64,000 nucleotides of DNA, from contig CP066204.1 of NCBI GenBank assembly GCA_016237705.1, forward strand, positions 754,001-818,000, in the 5' to 3' direction. The position numbers and the translations under genes were made by a program. Below, piece by piece: positions 8,289 through 15,160 of this stretch. The stretch is from Aerococcaceae bacterium zg-252 (lineage in GTDB: Bacteria; Bacillota; Bacilli; Lactobacillales; Aerococcaceae). Positions within the stretch are counted from its first letter, which is position 1, and every line of letters starts with the position of its first letter. Below the pieces are notes generated by a model that worked only from the letters and a program-made list of their open reading frames with translations, was not told where the DNA came from and did no database searches.

Positions 8289-8669
8289 TTGAAAAAATTA
8301 GAATCAAGTAAAGCACCAGCAGCCGTAGGCCCATACTCTCAAGGTATTCAAACAGGTAATTTATTTTACTTATCTGGGCAATTAGGTTTAAACCCAGAAA
8401 CAGGAAAATTAGTTGAGGGTGGAGTTCAAGCACAAGCAAAACAAGCATTTGAAAATATTAAACAAGTCCTAGCGTCTGAGGGTTTAACATTGGATAATGT
8501 TGTTAAAGTATTAGTATTATTGGCTGATATTCAAGATTTTGCAGCTGTCAATGAAGTCTATGCTACTCAATTTAATGAGCCATATCCTGCTCGTAGTGCC
8601 TTTGCAGTAGCAGCTTTACCATTGGGTGGTTTAATTGAAATTGAAGTAATTGCTGAGCGTGAAGCGTAA
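8289..8669 (+). CDS. ridA: RidA family reactive intermediate/imine deaminase
   Basis: I chose the TTG at 8289, which follows AGGAG with normal spacing; extending upstream would run into the repeat element. The 126-residue product shows the YjgF/YER057c/UK114 signatures: APAAVGPYSQGIQTGNLFYLSGQLGLNPETG, QAKQAFENIKQVLASEGLTLDNVVK, and YPARSAFAVAALPLGGLIEIEVIA. The arginine in PARSA is the conserved substrate-binding residue. The family hydrolyses 2-aminoacrylate and related enamines released by PLP enzymes, as a cytosolic trimer. It stands alone after the duplicated repeat element. Confidence 0.95.
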   Translation: MKKLESSKAPAAVGPYSQGIQTGNLFYLSGQLGLNPETGKLVEGGVQAQAKQAFENIKQVLASEGLTLDNVVKVLVLLADIQDFAAVNEVYATQFNEPYPARSAFAVAALPLGGLIEIEVIAEREA

Positions 8670-8746
8670 ATAGGTAATGGGATACGATAAGGATTTTTTA
8701 GAGTCTTTATCGTGTTTTTGAAATGCTGTATCGGATAAAGAGTTAT

Positions 8747-8752
8747 TATAAT
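8747..8752 (+). promoter_or_regulatory. -10 element for the first repeat-RNA/toxin locus
   Basis: TATAAT lies about six bases before the ATGAG hairpin that opens the RNA, matching the position of the -10 at the second locus (24056). The -35 is poor (TGCTGT at 17-bp spacing). Confidence 0.6.
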
Positions 8753-8757
8753 TATGA

Positions 8758-8926
8758 ATGAGTAGTCGGCTCATGGTCAATCTGATATTAATCTTGGACA
8801 TATGGGTCAAGTGGGTGGCAAGCACCAAAATTAAACTTGATATTAATCTTGAACGTAAGGGTCAAGCGGGTGGCAGACACCAAAATTAAACCGACTAGAA
8901 AGCGGCTCACGTTGTTGAGTCGTTTT
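8758..8926 (+). ncRNA. Structured tandem-repeat RNA with terminator, locus 1 (putative RNA antitoxin)
   Basis: The RNA opens with hairpin ATGAG-TAGTCGG-CTCAT (8758-8774). The loop GTCGG can pair with CCGAC at 8891-8895, closing the module as a pseudoknot. Two repeats start at 8784 and 8839 (55-nt period); each has an outer TTAAT/ATTAA stem, a CTTGR/YCAAG hairpin and a GGTG/CACC hairpin. Repeat 2 has CTTGA with TCAAG where the other locus has CTTGG with CCAAG, a compensatory change. A terminator (GCGGCTCA/TGAGTCGT plus T-run, 8902-8928) follows, then the RBS of a truncated toxin-like ORF. This is a homologue of 24071-24240. Confidence 0.7.
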
Positions 8927-8942
8927 TATTTTGGAGGGAAAT

Positions 8943-9155
8943 ATGGTACAAACATCATTATTTAGAAATGCTAATCCAAAAGAGCGTAATCAATTGTTAC
9001 AACATACACAATTACTCTATAATGCAGTCGATTATTTCAAAGATTATTTTGTGGGAAAAGAAGTTGTTTACTGTACAAAAGATTCCCATATTTCTTTACG
9101 CTTTTCAAAGACTAATTTTATGTACTTATGTGGTTTGTATTATCCAAAAGGGTAG
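8943..9155 (+). pseudogene. Truncated PBECR4-like toxin ORF (70 residues)
   Basis: The ATG at 8943 follows GGAGGG at the expected distance. The product aligns over its whole length with the first 70 or so residues of the 197-residue protein at 24257: shared pattern YF..YF..K.V.YCT.DS.I...FS..NFM.LCG..Y.KG. A stop codon then replaces the SSSFFEDCL segment, and nothing after the stop resembles the missing C-terminal two thirds in any frame I checked. I read it as a decayed toxin whose RNA partner is still intact; a functional short protein cannot be excluded. Confidence 0.7.
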
Positions 9156-9227
9156 CTAGTTGCTACTCCTTTATATTTTTATCCGCATATAAGTATAAAA
9201 ACGTCTGTATATGTTTATAACTATATT

Positions 9228-9260
9228 AAACTATATGAATATAGTTTAAAGTGGTATAAT
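9228..9260 (+). promoter_or_regulatory. Operator palindrome and extended -10 promoter of the relB/relE pair
   Basis: The perfect palindrome AAACTATATGAATATAGTTT (9228-9247) overlaps the -35 region. TATAAT with a preceding TGG (extended -10) lies at 9255-9260, and AGGAGG sits before the antitoxin ATG. This is the usual arrangement for antitoxin autorepression. Confidence 0.75.
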
Positions 9261-9280
9261 ATCATTAAGGAGGTGCTACT

Positions 9281-9568
9281 ATGCACGTTTTCGAAAAAAA
9301 TACGCAAGTTAACTTTAAAACCAATAGTGAATTACTAGAAAAAGCTGAAGCCATTATCGCAGCCCAAAATCTTGATATGACAGCTAGCTTTAATTTATTT
9401 TTAGAAAACATTGTAAAAAATAATGCATTACCTTTTGAGACTGATACCGATAAAGAGCGGGCTGAACTACTTGCAGGATTACGGTCTGAAATCGCTAAAA
9501 GTTTTAATGATTTAGAGCAAGGGCGGGTATATAACGCTAGTGAAGTGAGGGCTAACCTTGGTATCTGA
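9281..9568 (+). CDS. RelB/DinJ family antitoxin
   Basis: The 95-residue protein has a ribbon-helix-helix N-terminus (TQVNFKTNSELLEKAEAIIAAQNLDMTASFNLFLENIVKNNALPFE) typical of RelB/DinJ antitoxins, including the LPFE motif. The C-terminal tail (SEIAKSFNDLEQGRVYNASEVRANLGI) is the likely toxin-wrapping segment. It is followed by the toxin gene with an 11-base overlap, indicating translational coupling. By family knowledge it neutralises the RelE/ParE-type toxin and, with it, represses the promoter; the palindrome just upstream supports this. Confidence 0.9.
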   Translation: MHVFEKNTQVNFKTNSELLEKAEAIIAAQNLDMTASFNLFLENIVKNNALPFETDTDKERAELLAGLRSEIAKSFNDLEQGRVYNASEVRANLGI

Positions 9569-9905
9569 TAATAAAACTTATAGCCTTATTATCCCCGAAA
9601 CCGTACAGGAACAATTACGGGAGATAAAAAGCTATATTGAAACTACTTACTTTTCAGAGCAGGCAGGGACTAACACCGTTAATAATATTCTTTACGGGTT
9701 AGAACGTCTTGAACTTTTTCCAGAAGCAGGATTTAATGCAGACGCAAGAGTAGGGGAAACCATTTATCCGCCTTATAATACCCGTTGCATTGTTTTAGGG
9801 AATTACCTAGCATTTTATCATATTTTAGAAGATAAAAAAGTCGTGTTTGTATCTGATATTATCCATAGCAAACAAGACTATATTAGACTGTTTAAGAAAA
9901 AATAA
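9558..9905 (+). CDS. RelE/ParE family toxin
   Basis: The 115-residue protein begins at a TTG (9558) overlapping the antitoxin stop. It has the RelE/ParE superfamily layout: YSLIIPETVQEQLREIKSYIETTYF helices, then beta strands ending in NTRCIVLGNYLAFYHILEDKKVVFVSDIIHSKQDYIRLF, where the YRI-like strand is usually RCIVLGNYLAFY. Members either cleave ribosome-bound mRNA (RelE) or poison gyrase (ParE); sequence alone does not separate the two here. Both genes look intact, so this is probably a live type II module, placed between two other TA-like loci. Confidence 0.9.
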   Translation: MVSDNKTYSLIIPETVQEQLREIKSYIETTYFSEQAGTNTVNNILYGLERLELFPEAGFNADARVGETIYPPYNTRCIVLGNYLAFYHILEDKKVVFVSDIIHSKQDYIRLFKKK

Positions 9906-10210
9906 TCGCTATCTAAAACAATTAGGGGTGTACTAGATGATAACATATGATGTTGTTATTTGGTGCGTCTTTTTGTTGTTCAATAGTCTATAAGTCTTCT
10001 GTTCGTGTGAGTGTTAGGTTAGGTAGTGTGGTGTTGAAATTGGTAAGATTTAGATAAGGAGCATACCGTCATTAATGAGAAAAAAATAAATCCTAGCATG
10101 GTTGTTTACCCTTTGAAGTGCTTTATAAGTATGAATAGAATTGAACAGCTTTATAGATAAAGGATGTAGAAATATATTCAAAGTAATGAAACTGTTAAAT
10201 AATATGGTTA

Positions 10211-10239
10211 TTGATAATAGCATCGATGTTCTGTATAAT
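10211..10239 (+). promoter_or_regulatory. Consensus promoter for the type I antitoxin RNA
   Basis: TTGATA (10211-10216) and TATAAT (10234-10239) are 17 bp apart, with TG just before the -10. It drives transcription toward, and converging on, the holin-like toxin gene on the opposite strand. Confidence 0.8.
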
Positions 10240-10245
10240 ATAAGT

Positions 10246-10361
10246 AAAAAGAGCCGAGTTGCTGCTCGACTCTTGTGTAGAACCGTTTCAGACGGTGGCT
10301 ACCGACTTGATATTAATTATAAGCCGTTTAACTCGCCAAAGTCAAGGACGGCTTATTTTTT
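10246..10361 (+). ncRNA. Putative antisense RNA antitoxin (RNA II-like) for the holin-like toxin
   Basis: From the strong promoter at 10211 a transcript of about 115 nt would contain a 5' hairpin (GAGCCGAG ... CTCGACTC) and the GACGGTGGCTACC motif. It would end at a bidirectional terminator (AAGCCGT ... ACGGCTT followed by ATTTTTT, 10321-10361) shared with the toxin mRNA. The 3' overlap with the toxin transcript gives complementarity. This convergent arrangement with a shared terminator is that of the Fst/par and TxpA-RatA type I TA systems. Confidence 0.65.
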
Positions 10362-10457
10362 ATGCTTGTCTGTAAATATTTGATAGCACAAAGCAATCAA
10401 GTTGATAATAACACTGCTAAACAACAAGATTGTTTGTACCGTTTCAAATGCAGCCAA
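10353..10457 (-). CDS. Putative holin-like toxin (type I TA, Hol_Tox family), 34 residues
   Basis: The TTG at 10457 follows AAAGGAG with good spacing and gives MAAFETVQTI-LLFSSVIINL-IALCYQIFTD-KHKK, a single membrane helix with a short polar tail. The pattern of an aromatic-Glu-x-Val-Gln start, hydrophobic core and D-KHKK end matches the small holin-like toxins common in Firmicutes. By family knowledge such peptides depolarise the membrane when not silenced by a cis-encoded antisense RNA. A promoter (TTGAAA, 16 bp, TATACT) lies at 10581-10554 on the minus strand. An overlapping 33-codon frame (ATG 10498) may be a leader ORF. Confidence 0.75.
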   Translation of the reverse strand: MAAFETVQTILLFSSVIINLIALCYQIFTDKHKK

Positions 10458-10553
10458 ACTGCTACTCCTTTCTTTAAGATTTCAGTACTTACAATCATAA
10501 GCACCAACTCCTTTCGAATGGGGTAGCCACCGTCTTCACTTTTCTACATTTTT

Positions 10554-10581
10554 AGTATATCAAAAACATGCAGAATTTCAA
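10554..10581 (-). promoter_or_regulatory. Promoter of the holin-like toxin mRNA
   Basis: On the minus strand TTGAAA (10581-10576) and TATACT (10559-10554) are separated by 16 bp. The 5' leader contains GACGGTGGCTACC, the same motif found in the antitoxin RNA, as an inverted repeat flanking the gene. Confidence 0.7.
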
Positions 10582-10743
10582 TGTAATCGTTTTACTTTAG
10601 GGCAATTTTTAGCCGTATTGCCATTTTAGAACTCACTTATAAACATCATAATCAAATATTCAAAATTATCTTAAAATCACATTGTTAAATAAAGCGGTTT
10701 TATGTTATACTAAATAAGGAAAAATTTTATGATAACTTAGTAT

Positions 10744-10850
10744 CAGCGAGAGTGTTCTGCCTTGAATCATTGGAGTAAAGGTCGTAGAAGTACGTCAGTA
10801 CTTCAAGAGCTATGCGAAGTGGACGTCAAGGCAACTCGAACGAACCAGAA
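10744..10850 (+). repeat. Nested-hairpin intergenic repeat, copy C (5' leader of the deacetylase gene)
   Basis: The flanks (GAGAGTGTTCTGCCTTGAAT and the 3' arm GTGGACGTCAAGGCAACTCG) match copies A and B. The central hairpin is different in sequence yet still self-complementary (GAAGTAC ... GTACTTC). AGGAG and the start codon follow immediately, as at ridA. Confidence 0.8.
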
Positions 10851-10865
10851 TAGGAGAGTATAGAG

Positions 10866-11681
10866 ATGAATTTAACACGTGTCGTAGCAAGTACATTGGT
10901 CGCTTTGGTATTATCTTCAACAATAGCAAGTGCACATGAATCACATTTTGCACATCGGATTCAAACGAATTATCAGCAATATGCACAGATTGATGAGTCG
11001 GGTTTTGCATATAGTATCTTTAATGACCCAGATGTTTCGAGTGAAATTCAACCACTTAATGCTCAATCAAGCCCAGATGTTTTATTATTTACATTCGATG
11101 ATACTCCACGTGGAGAAAATTCTAATGCCTTGCAAATTGCACAAACTTTACATGAAAAAGATGCGAATGCTATTTTCTTAGTTAATGGTATGTATTTGCA
11201 AACTGAGCAAAGTCGCCAAATTGTCAAACAAATTTATGATTTAGGTTTTGAGATTGGAAATCATACGTCTAATCATCCGAATTTGCGTGAGTTAACGTAT
11301 GAAGAACAATATAAAGAAATTGCGACAACAAGTCAAATCGTTGAAGAAATTACAGGCGAGAAACCACGTTGGTTTAGACCACCATTTGGTAAATTTAATA
11401 TGGATACAATCTTAATTTGTAATGAATTAGGTATGCAGTTGATGACTTGGTCATTTGGTTATGATTGGATGGAAGAGTACCAAGACGGAAAAGCATTAGC
11501 AGATGTATCATTAGATAATAAATATTTACGTAGTGGTGCTAATATTTTGATGCATGACTTACCTTGGACGGCTCAAGCAGTTGGCACAATGGTGGACGGC
11601 TATCGTGCAAAAGGATATCATATTGTCAATCCATATATTATTCAACGTCAAGTTAATAGTACAGCACCTTTACAACAATAA
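10866..11681 (+). CDS. Secreted polysaccharide deacetylase (NodB domain)
   Basis: The 271-residue protein has a signal peptide (residues 1-22, cleavage after IASA) and a carbohydrate esterase 4 domain. Visible motifs are TFDD (motif 1, aspartates), HTSNHPNL (motif 2, metal-binding histidines), RPPFGKFN (motif 3), W-S/D (motif 4) and ILMHD (motif 5), so the active site appears complete. CE4 enzymes remove N-acetyl groups from peptidoglycan GlcNAc or MurNAc, or from surface polysaccharide, often conferring lysozyme resistance. It is monocistronic, with a repeat element in its leader and a terminator at 11689-11726. Confidence 0.92.
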   Translation: MNLTRVVASTLVALVLSSTIASAHESHFAHRIQTNYQQYAQIDESGFAYSIFNDPDVSSEIQPLNAQSSPDVLLFTFDDTPRGENSNALQIAQTLHEKDANAIFLVNGMYLQTEQSRQIVKQIYDLGFEIGNHTSNHPNLRELTYEEQYKEIATTSQIVEEITGEKPRWFRPPFGKFNMDTILICNELGMQLMTWSFGYDWMEEYQDGKALADVSLDNKYLRSGANILMHDLPWTAQAVGTMVDGYRAKGYHIVNPYIIQRQVNSTAPLQQ

Positions 11682-11688
11682 TGATACT

Positions 11689-11726
11689 AAGCAACAGAGA
11701 AGATGACTTCTTTGTTGCTTTTCTTT
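11689..11726 (+). terminator. Terminator of the deacetylase gene
   Basis: The arms AAGCAACA-GAGAAG and CTTC-TTTGTTGCTT are followed by a T-rich tail. Confidence 0.8.
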
Positions 11727-11851
11727 ATTAGACATTCCAGTTTGTTTTCTCCTTTTATTAAAAAAAAATTAAAAAACAATTGACAATCTTTCATAATTCG
11801 GCTAATATGTTCTTATCAAAAAGATAAAGCTATCGACATGGAGGAAATAAT

Positions 11852-13018
11852 ATGAAATTAAGAAAATTAAGTGCAACTTTATTAGCGAGTTTGACATTAG
11901 CGAGTGCCGTAGCAACTTCATTACCAGTCTCGGCTCAAGAATCTGTTGTTATCGGTGGGAACTTTGAGTTGACAGGTGGTGCAGCTTCTTACGGAAGTGT
12001 GATGGCAAATGCGTTAGAATTAGCAGTAGAATTACGTAATGCTAAAGGTGAAATTTTAGACGGCTTAACCTTAGCAACAGAAATTTTAGATAATAAATCA
12101 GATTTAACAGAATCAAGTTCAGTGGCAACACGTTTAGTATCTAATGATAAAATTGTAGGGATTGTTGGACCAGCGACAACTGGTGATTCACAAGCACAAA
12201 TTCCTGTTATTACTGAAGCAAAAGTACCTGCAATTTTACCTGCAGCAACAGGAGATACTTTAACATTGGCTGAAGATGAGTCGGTATTAGAATATTTATT
12301 CCGTGTATGTTTTGCCGATTCTTATCAAGGAACAGCAGGTGCATCTTATGTTTATAATGCTTTAGGAGCTAAAAAGGTTGCAATTTTAACTGACCAAGCA
12401 ACTGACTACTCACAAGGTTTAGTAGATGCCTTTACGAAAAAATATACTGAGTTAGGTGGCGAAATTGTTGCACAAGAAAGCTACCAATCAGGTGATACAG
12501 ACTTCTCGGCAACTTTAACAACATTATTAGCACAAGAATTTGATGTATTATATGTACCAGGTTACTATACAGAAGTAGGTTTAATTATTAAACAAGCTCG
12601 TGAATTTGGTATTACTGCACCAATCGTTGGTGGTGACGGTTTATCAAGTAATACATTAGTTGAGTTAGCAGGTGCAGCTAATGCTTCTGATGTATATTAT
12701 ACTTCACATTTTTCACCTAAATCTGATAATGAAAATGTACAAGCATTTTTGAAAGCTTATAAAGACAAATTTGGTACTGACGCTGATACATTTGCTGCAT
12801 TAGGTTTTGATGCTGCTAACTTATTGATTGATGCGATTGAACGTGCAGGTTCAACAGATCGTGAAGCAATTAAACAAGCAATTGCTGAAACAAAAGACTT
12901 TGTTGGGGTAACAGGAACATTCTCAATTGATGAGAAACATAACCCGGTTAAATCTGTAACAATGATTAAATTAAATGCTGGTGAAATTGAATCAGCAGAA
13001 CTTTACTCAGCAGAGTAA
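11852..13018 (+). CDS. ABC transporter solute-binding protein, branched-chain amino acid (LivJ) type
   Basis: The 388-residue protein has a Sec signal (residues 1-29, TSLPVSA-Q) and a Peripla_BP_6 fold: VIGGNFELTGGAASYGS, LVSNDKIVGIVGPATTGDSQA, VAILTDQATDYSQG, TFAALGFDAANLLIDAIE. By family it would deliver branched-chain amino acids, amides or similar ligands to a LivHMGF-type importer. Two oddities: there is no lipobox cysteine, although Gram-positive binding proteins are normally lipid-anchored, and no permease or ATPase gene is adjacent. It could be a soluble or wall-associated sensor, or cooperate with a distant importer. A terminator follows at about 13030-13066. Confidence 0.88.
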   Translation: MKLRKLSATLLASLTLASAVATSLPVSAQESVVIGGNFELTGGAASYGSVMANALELAVELRNAKGEILDGLTLATEILDNKSDLTESSSVATRLVSNDKIVGIVGPATTGDSQAQIPVITEAKVPAILPAATGDTLTLAEDESVLEYLFRVCFADSYQGTAGASYVYNALGAKKVAILTDQATDYSQGLVDAFTKKYTELGGEIVAQESYQSGDTDFSATLTTLLAQEFDVLYVPGYYTEVGLIIKQAREFGITAPIVGGDGLSSNTLVELAGAANASDVYYTSHFSPKSDNENVQAFLKAYKDKFGTDADTFAALGFDAANLLIDAIERAGSTDREAIKQAIAETKDFVGVTGTFSIDEKHNPVKSVTMIKLNAGEIESAELYSAE

Positions 13019-13169
13019 TTTTAAATAGTAGACACTGTCTAGGGCTAGCTCTGGGCAGTGTTTCTTTGTGCTTAGAGAGATATTTTAATAAAAGATAAAA
13101 TTGTTATCACAACTGCTAGAACTTATGTTATAATTGGGGGGAGATTGATAAGAAAATGAGGGGAAATAG

Positions 13170-14204
13170 ATGAGTGCATTAGGAAGTAAATTACGAGATG
13201 CTCGTATCGAAAAGGGATATACATTAAATACATTGCAACAAATGACAAAAATTCAAAAGAAATATTTGGTTGCGATTGAAGAGGGAAATTTAAAAGAACT
13301 ACCAGGTAGCTTCTATATTCGTGCATTTGTGAAACAATACGCTGATGTGGTTGGCTTGAATGGGGATAATCTTTTAGAAGAGTATGCAAGTGAGTTAGAC
13401 GCATTTTCTGATGCTGATGAAACACCGATTATTAATAATATTGAAAGCGAAGAATTGGGTAGTCGAGTAAAAGCAAGACAAGATAATTTTGAAAAAAATA
13501 ATGTAGAAGTTATCTTATCCTACTTGCCACTATTCTTTTTAATTGCGATTATTTTAATGATTATTATTACATTGATTGTGGCGATTTCTCGTATGAATAA
13601 TACAAGTAAACCAATTGAGCAAGTGCCGACAACTTCGATTGTATCAACGGTTGCACCGGAGGCTGCGGTAACAGAAGTAACGACACAATCTACGACTACT
13701 GAAGTGAAGGAATTAGCTGATAATCAAATCCGTGTAGGGAATAAAATTTTAACGAAAATTTCAGGTGAAGGTGAAGAAACTGTCTATGAAGTTGAAGGCG
13801 GTAATTTTGAAGGCTATACTTTTGGTGTTAATGGTTTAGGCTATGTTTGGGTTGGTATGTTAGAAGACGATCTCATGGTAGTAGACACGACTATTACAGA
13901 TGGCGAGAAATTTGAGTACACAGTTCAAAATAATGTCAAAACTTTCAGAATGCGTGTCGGTTATCCAGACGGTGGTAAGTTTATCGTTAACGGAAAAGAA
14001 TTAGAGTTGAACAATCCATATTTTGCTGATACGGTTGTGTTTGTTGTAAAAGAGGGTTCAAGTGATGTTGCTACTTCCGAATCAGAAGTGACAACAGAGC
14101 AAGCAGCTGAAGAAATGACGGAAGTTGAGTCAGAATCTAGTTCAGAAGAAGAATATGAGGGGCCAGCAGTATATCGTAATCGTAACACTGGAAGTGATAA
14201 CTAA
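13170..14204 (+). CDS. rodZ: RodZ/YmfM-like cytoskeletal protein (HTH-TM-extracellular)
   Basis: The 344-residue protein has an N-terminal helix-turn-helix of the RodZ type (LGSKLRDARIEKGYTLNTLQQMTKIQKKYLVAIEEG), then IRAFVKQYADVVGLNGDNLLEEY, one transmembrane helix near residues 111-135, a Thr/Val-rich linker, and a C-terminal beta domain (DUF4115-like) followed by an acidic Ser/Glu tail. RodZ links MreB filaments to the elongasome. Its stop overlaps the start of pgsA by one base, the conserved ymfM-pgsA arrangement of Firmicutes. Confidence 0.85.
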   Translation: MSALGSKLRDARIEKGYTLNTLQQMTKIQKKYLVAIEEGNLKELPGSFYIRAFVKQYADVVGLNGDNLLEEYASELDAFSDADETPIINNIESEELGSRVKARQDNFEKNNVEVILSYLPLFFLIAIILMIIITLIVAISRMNNTSKPIEQVPTTSIVSTVAPEAAVTEVTTQSTTTEVKELADNQIRVGNKILTKISGEGEETVYEVEGGNFEGYTFGVNGLGYVWVGMLEDDLMVVDTTITDGEKFEYTVQNNVKTFRMRVGYPDGGKFIVNGKELELNNPYFADTVVFVVKEGSSDVATSESEVTTEQAAEEMTEVESESSSEEEYEGPAVYRNRNTGSDN

Positions 14205-14770
14205 TGAATATCGCCAATAAATTAACATTGGCACGTGTCATCATGATTCCGATTTTTATTGGCTTAATGTTATGGCAAGGTGTTCATCTGATTTCAATTG
14301 GTAATGAAGTCATTCCAGTGACGCAATTGATTGCCGGAATCATTTTTATCGTTGCAAGTGTTACCGATTATTTAGACGGTTACTTGGCACGCAAATTAAA
14401 TTTGGTGACTTCATTCGGTGCTTTCTTTGACCCAATGGCTGATAAATTACTTGTAATCGCTGCTCTGTTGCTTTTTGTAGAAAAAGGTTGGGTGCCAGCG
14501 TGGGCAGTCTTTATCATTATTGCTCGTGAGTTAATGGTGACGGGTCTACGTGTTCTATTAGCACAAACAAATGGAAAAGTAATGGCAGCTGCCTTACCAG
14601 GTAAAATCAAAACGATGACTCAAATGTTAGCCATTATCTGTTTCTTGTTCCAAAATTTTGGAACAACATTACCGATAGCACAAGGATTGTTTTATATCTG
14701 TTTGTTCTTTACGATTTATTCAGGTGCAGATTACTTTTGGAATGCTAGATTTTTATTTAAAGAATTGTAA
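14204..14770 (+). CDS. pgsA: CDP-diacylglycerol--glycerol-3-phosphate 3-phosphatidyltransferase
   Basis: The 188-residue membrane enzyme carries the CDP-alcohol phosphatidyltransferase signature D-(x)2-DG-(x)2-AR-(x)n-G-(x)3-D-(x)3-D, here TDYLDGYLARKLNLVTSFGAFFDPMADK, written in motif form as DYLDGYLAR and GAFFDPMADK. It makes phosphatidylglycerophosphate, the committed step to phosphatidylglycerol and cardiolipin. It overlaps rodZ by one base (TAATG) and so is translationally coupled. A terminator-like hairpin lies about 90 bp downstream (14858-14906). Confidence 0.95.
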   Translation: MNIANKLTLARVIMIPIFIGLMLWQGVHLISIGNEVIPVTQLIAGIIFIVASVTDYLDGYLARKLNLVTSFGAFFDPMADKLLVIAALLLFVEKGWVPAWAVFIIIARELMVTGLRVLLAQTNGKVMAAALPGKIKTMTQMLAIICFLFQNFGTTLPIAQGLFYICLFFTIYSGADYFWNARFLFKEL

Positions 14771-14771
14771 T

Positions 14772-14830
14772 AACATAATGTGACAGTGGTTCATTTTAGC
14801 TCACTGGAGCCGGAATACCATAGTGTTTCA
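14772..14830 (+). repeat. Degenerate fragment of the nested-hairpin repeat family
   Basis: TAACATAATGTGACAGTGG ... CTCACTGGAGCC ... CATAGTG resembles the junction sequence of the 33-kb copy (TAACATAGTGTGACAACGAG, AACCACTGGAG, TTGGAGCCATA). The central hairpin is missing. Confidence 0.45.
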
Positions 14831-14942
14831 GTGATGAAATAGAATTGAATATACAAAGAAGGTCAGTGATGAGTGGTGAGATGTAGGCACTTGTTACTGA
14901 CTTTCTTTATACAGAATAGTTAAGTATGTTTTATCAAAAAAA

Positions 14943-14983
14943 CTGCATTTTATCATTTATTTTGATAAAATGCAATTTTTTCG
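14943..14983 (+). terminator. Strong hairpin with T-run in the pgsA-clpB intergenic region
   Basis: TGCATTTTATCA and TGATAAAATGCA form a 12-bp stem followed by TTTTTT. It separates pgsA from the clpB regulatory region. Confidence 0.8.
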
Positions 14984-15021
14984 ATAATTTGAACCATATA
15001 AAGACAAGCTTTACTAAAATT

Positions 15022-15134
15022 AGTCAAAAAAGGTCAAGGTAATTCTTGACCAATTTTTACTAATGGTTTATAATAAGATTAAGCTCAGTAAAGAGCTAAT
15101 TTTTAACGAAAATTTTAATTGACTATTTTTGACT
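15022..15134 (+). promoter_or_regulatory. clpB promoter with three CtsR-type operators
   Basis: The promoter is TTGACC (15046-15051), 17 bp, TATAAT (15069-15074). CtsR boxes are tandem heptads related to GGTCAAA spaced by 3 nt. Box 1, AGTCAAA-AAA-GGTCAAG, is at 15022-15038. Box 2, on the minus strand, CTTGACC-AAT-TTTTACT, is at 15045-15061 and covers the -35. Box 3, also minus strand, TTGACTA-TTT-TTGACT, is at 15119-15134 just before the gene. No CIRCE element is seen. This predicts repression by CtsR and heat induction. Confidence 0.85.
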
Positions 15135-15160
15135 AAATGAAAATATGTGAGGTGGAGTTT

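Noticed and set aside
8758-8926. Repeat RNA region considered as a CRISPR-like mini-array
   Set aside because: Repeat units contain whole hairpins and a closing pseudoknot; no spacers.
10141-10383. 80-residue plus-strand frame across the type I TA locus
   Set aside because: It lacks a convincing RBS and crosses the promoter, antisense RNA and terminator; the opposite-strand holin-like frame explains the region better.
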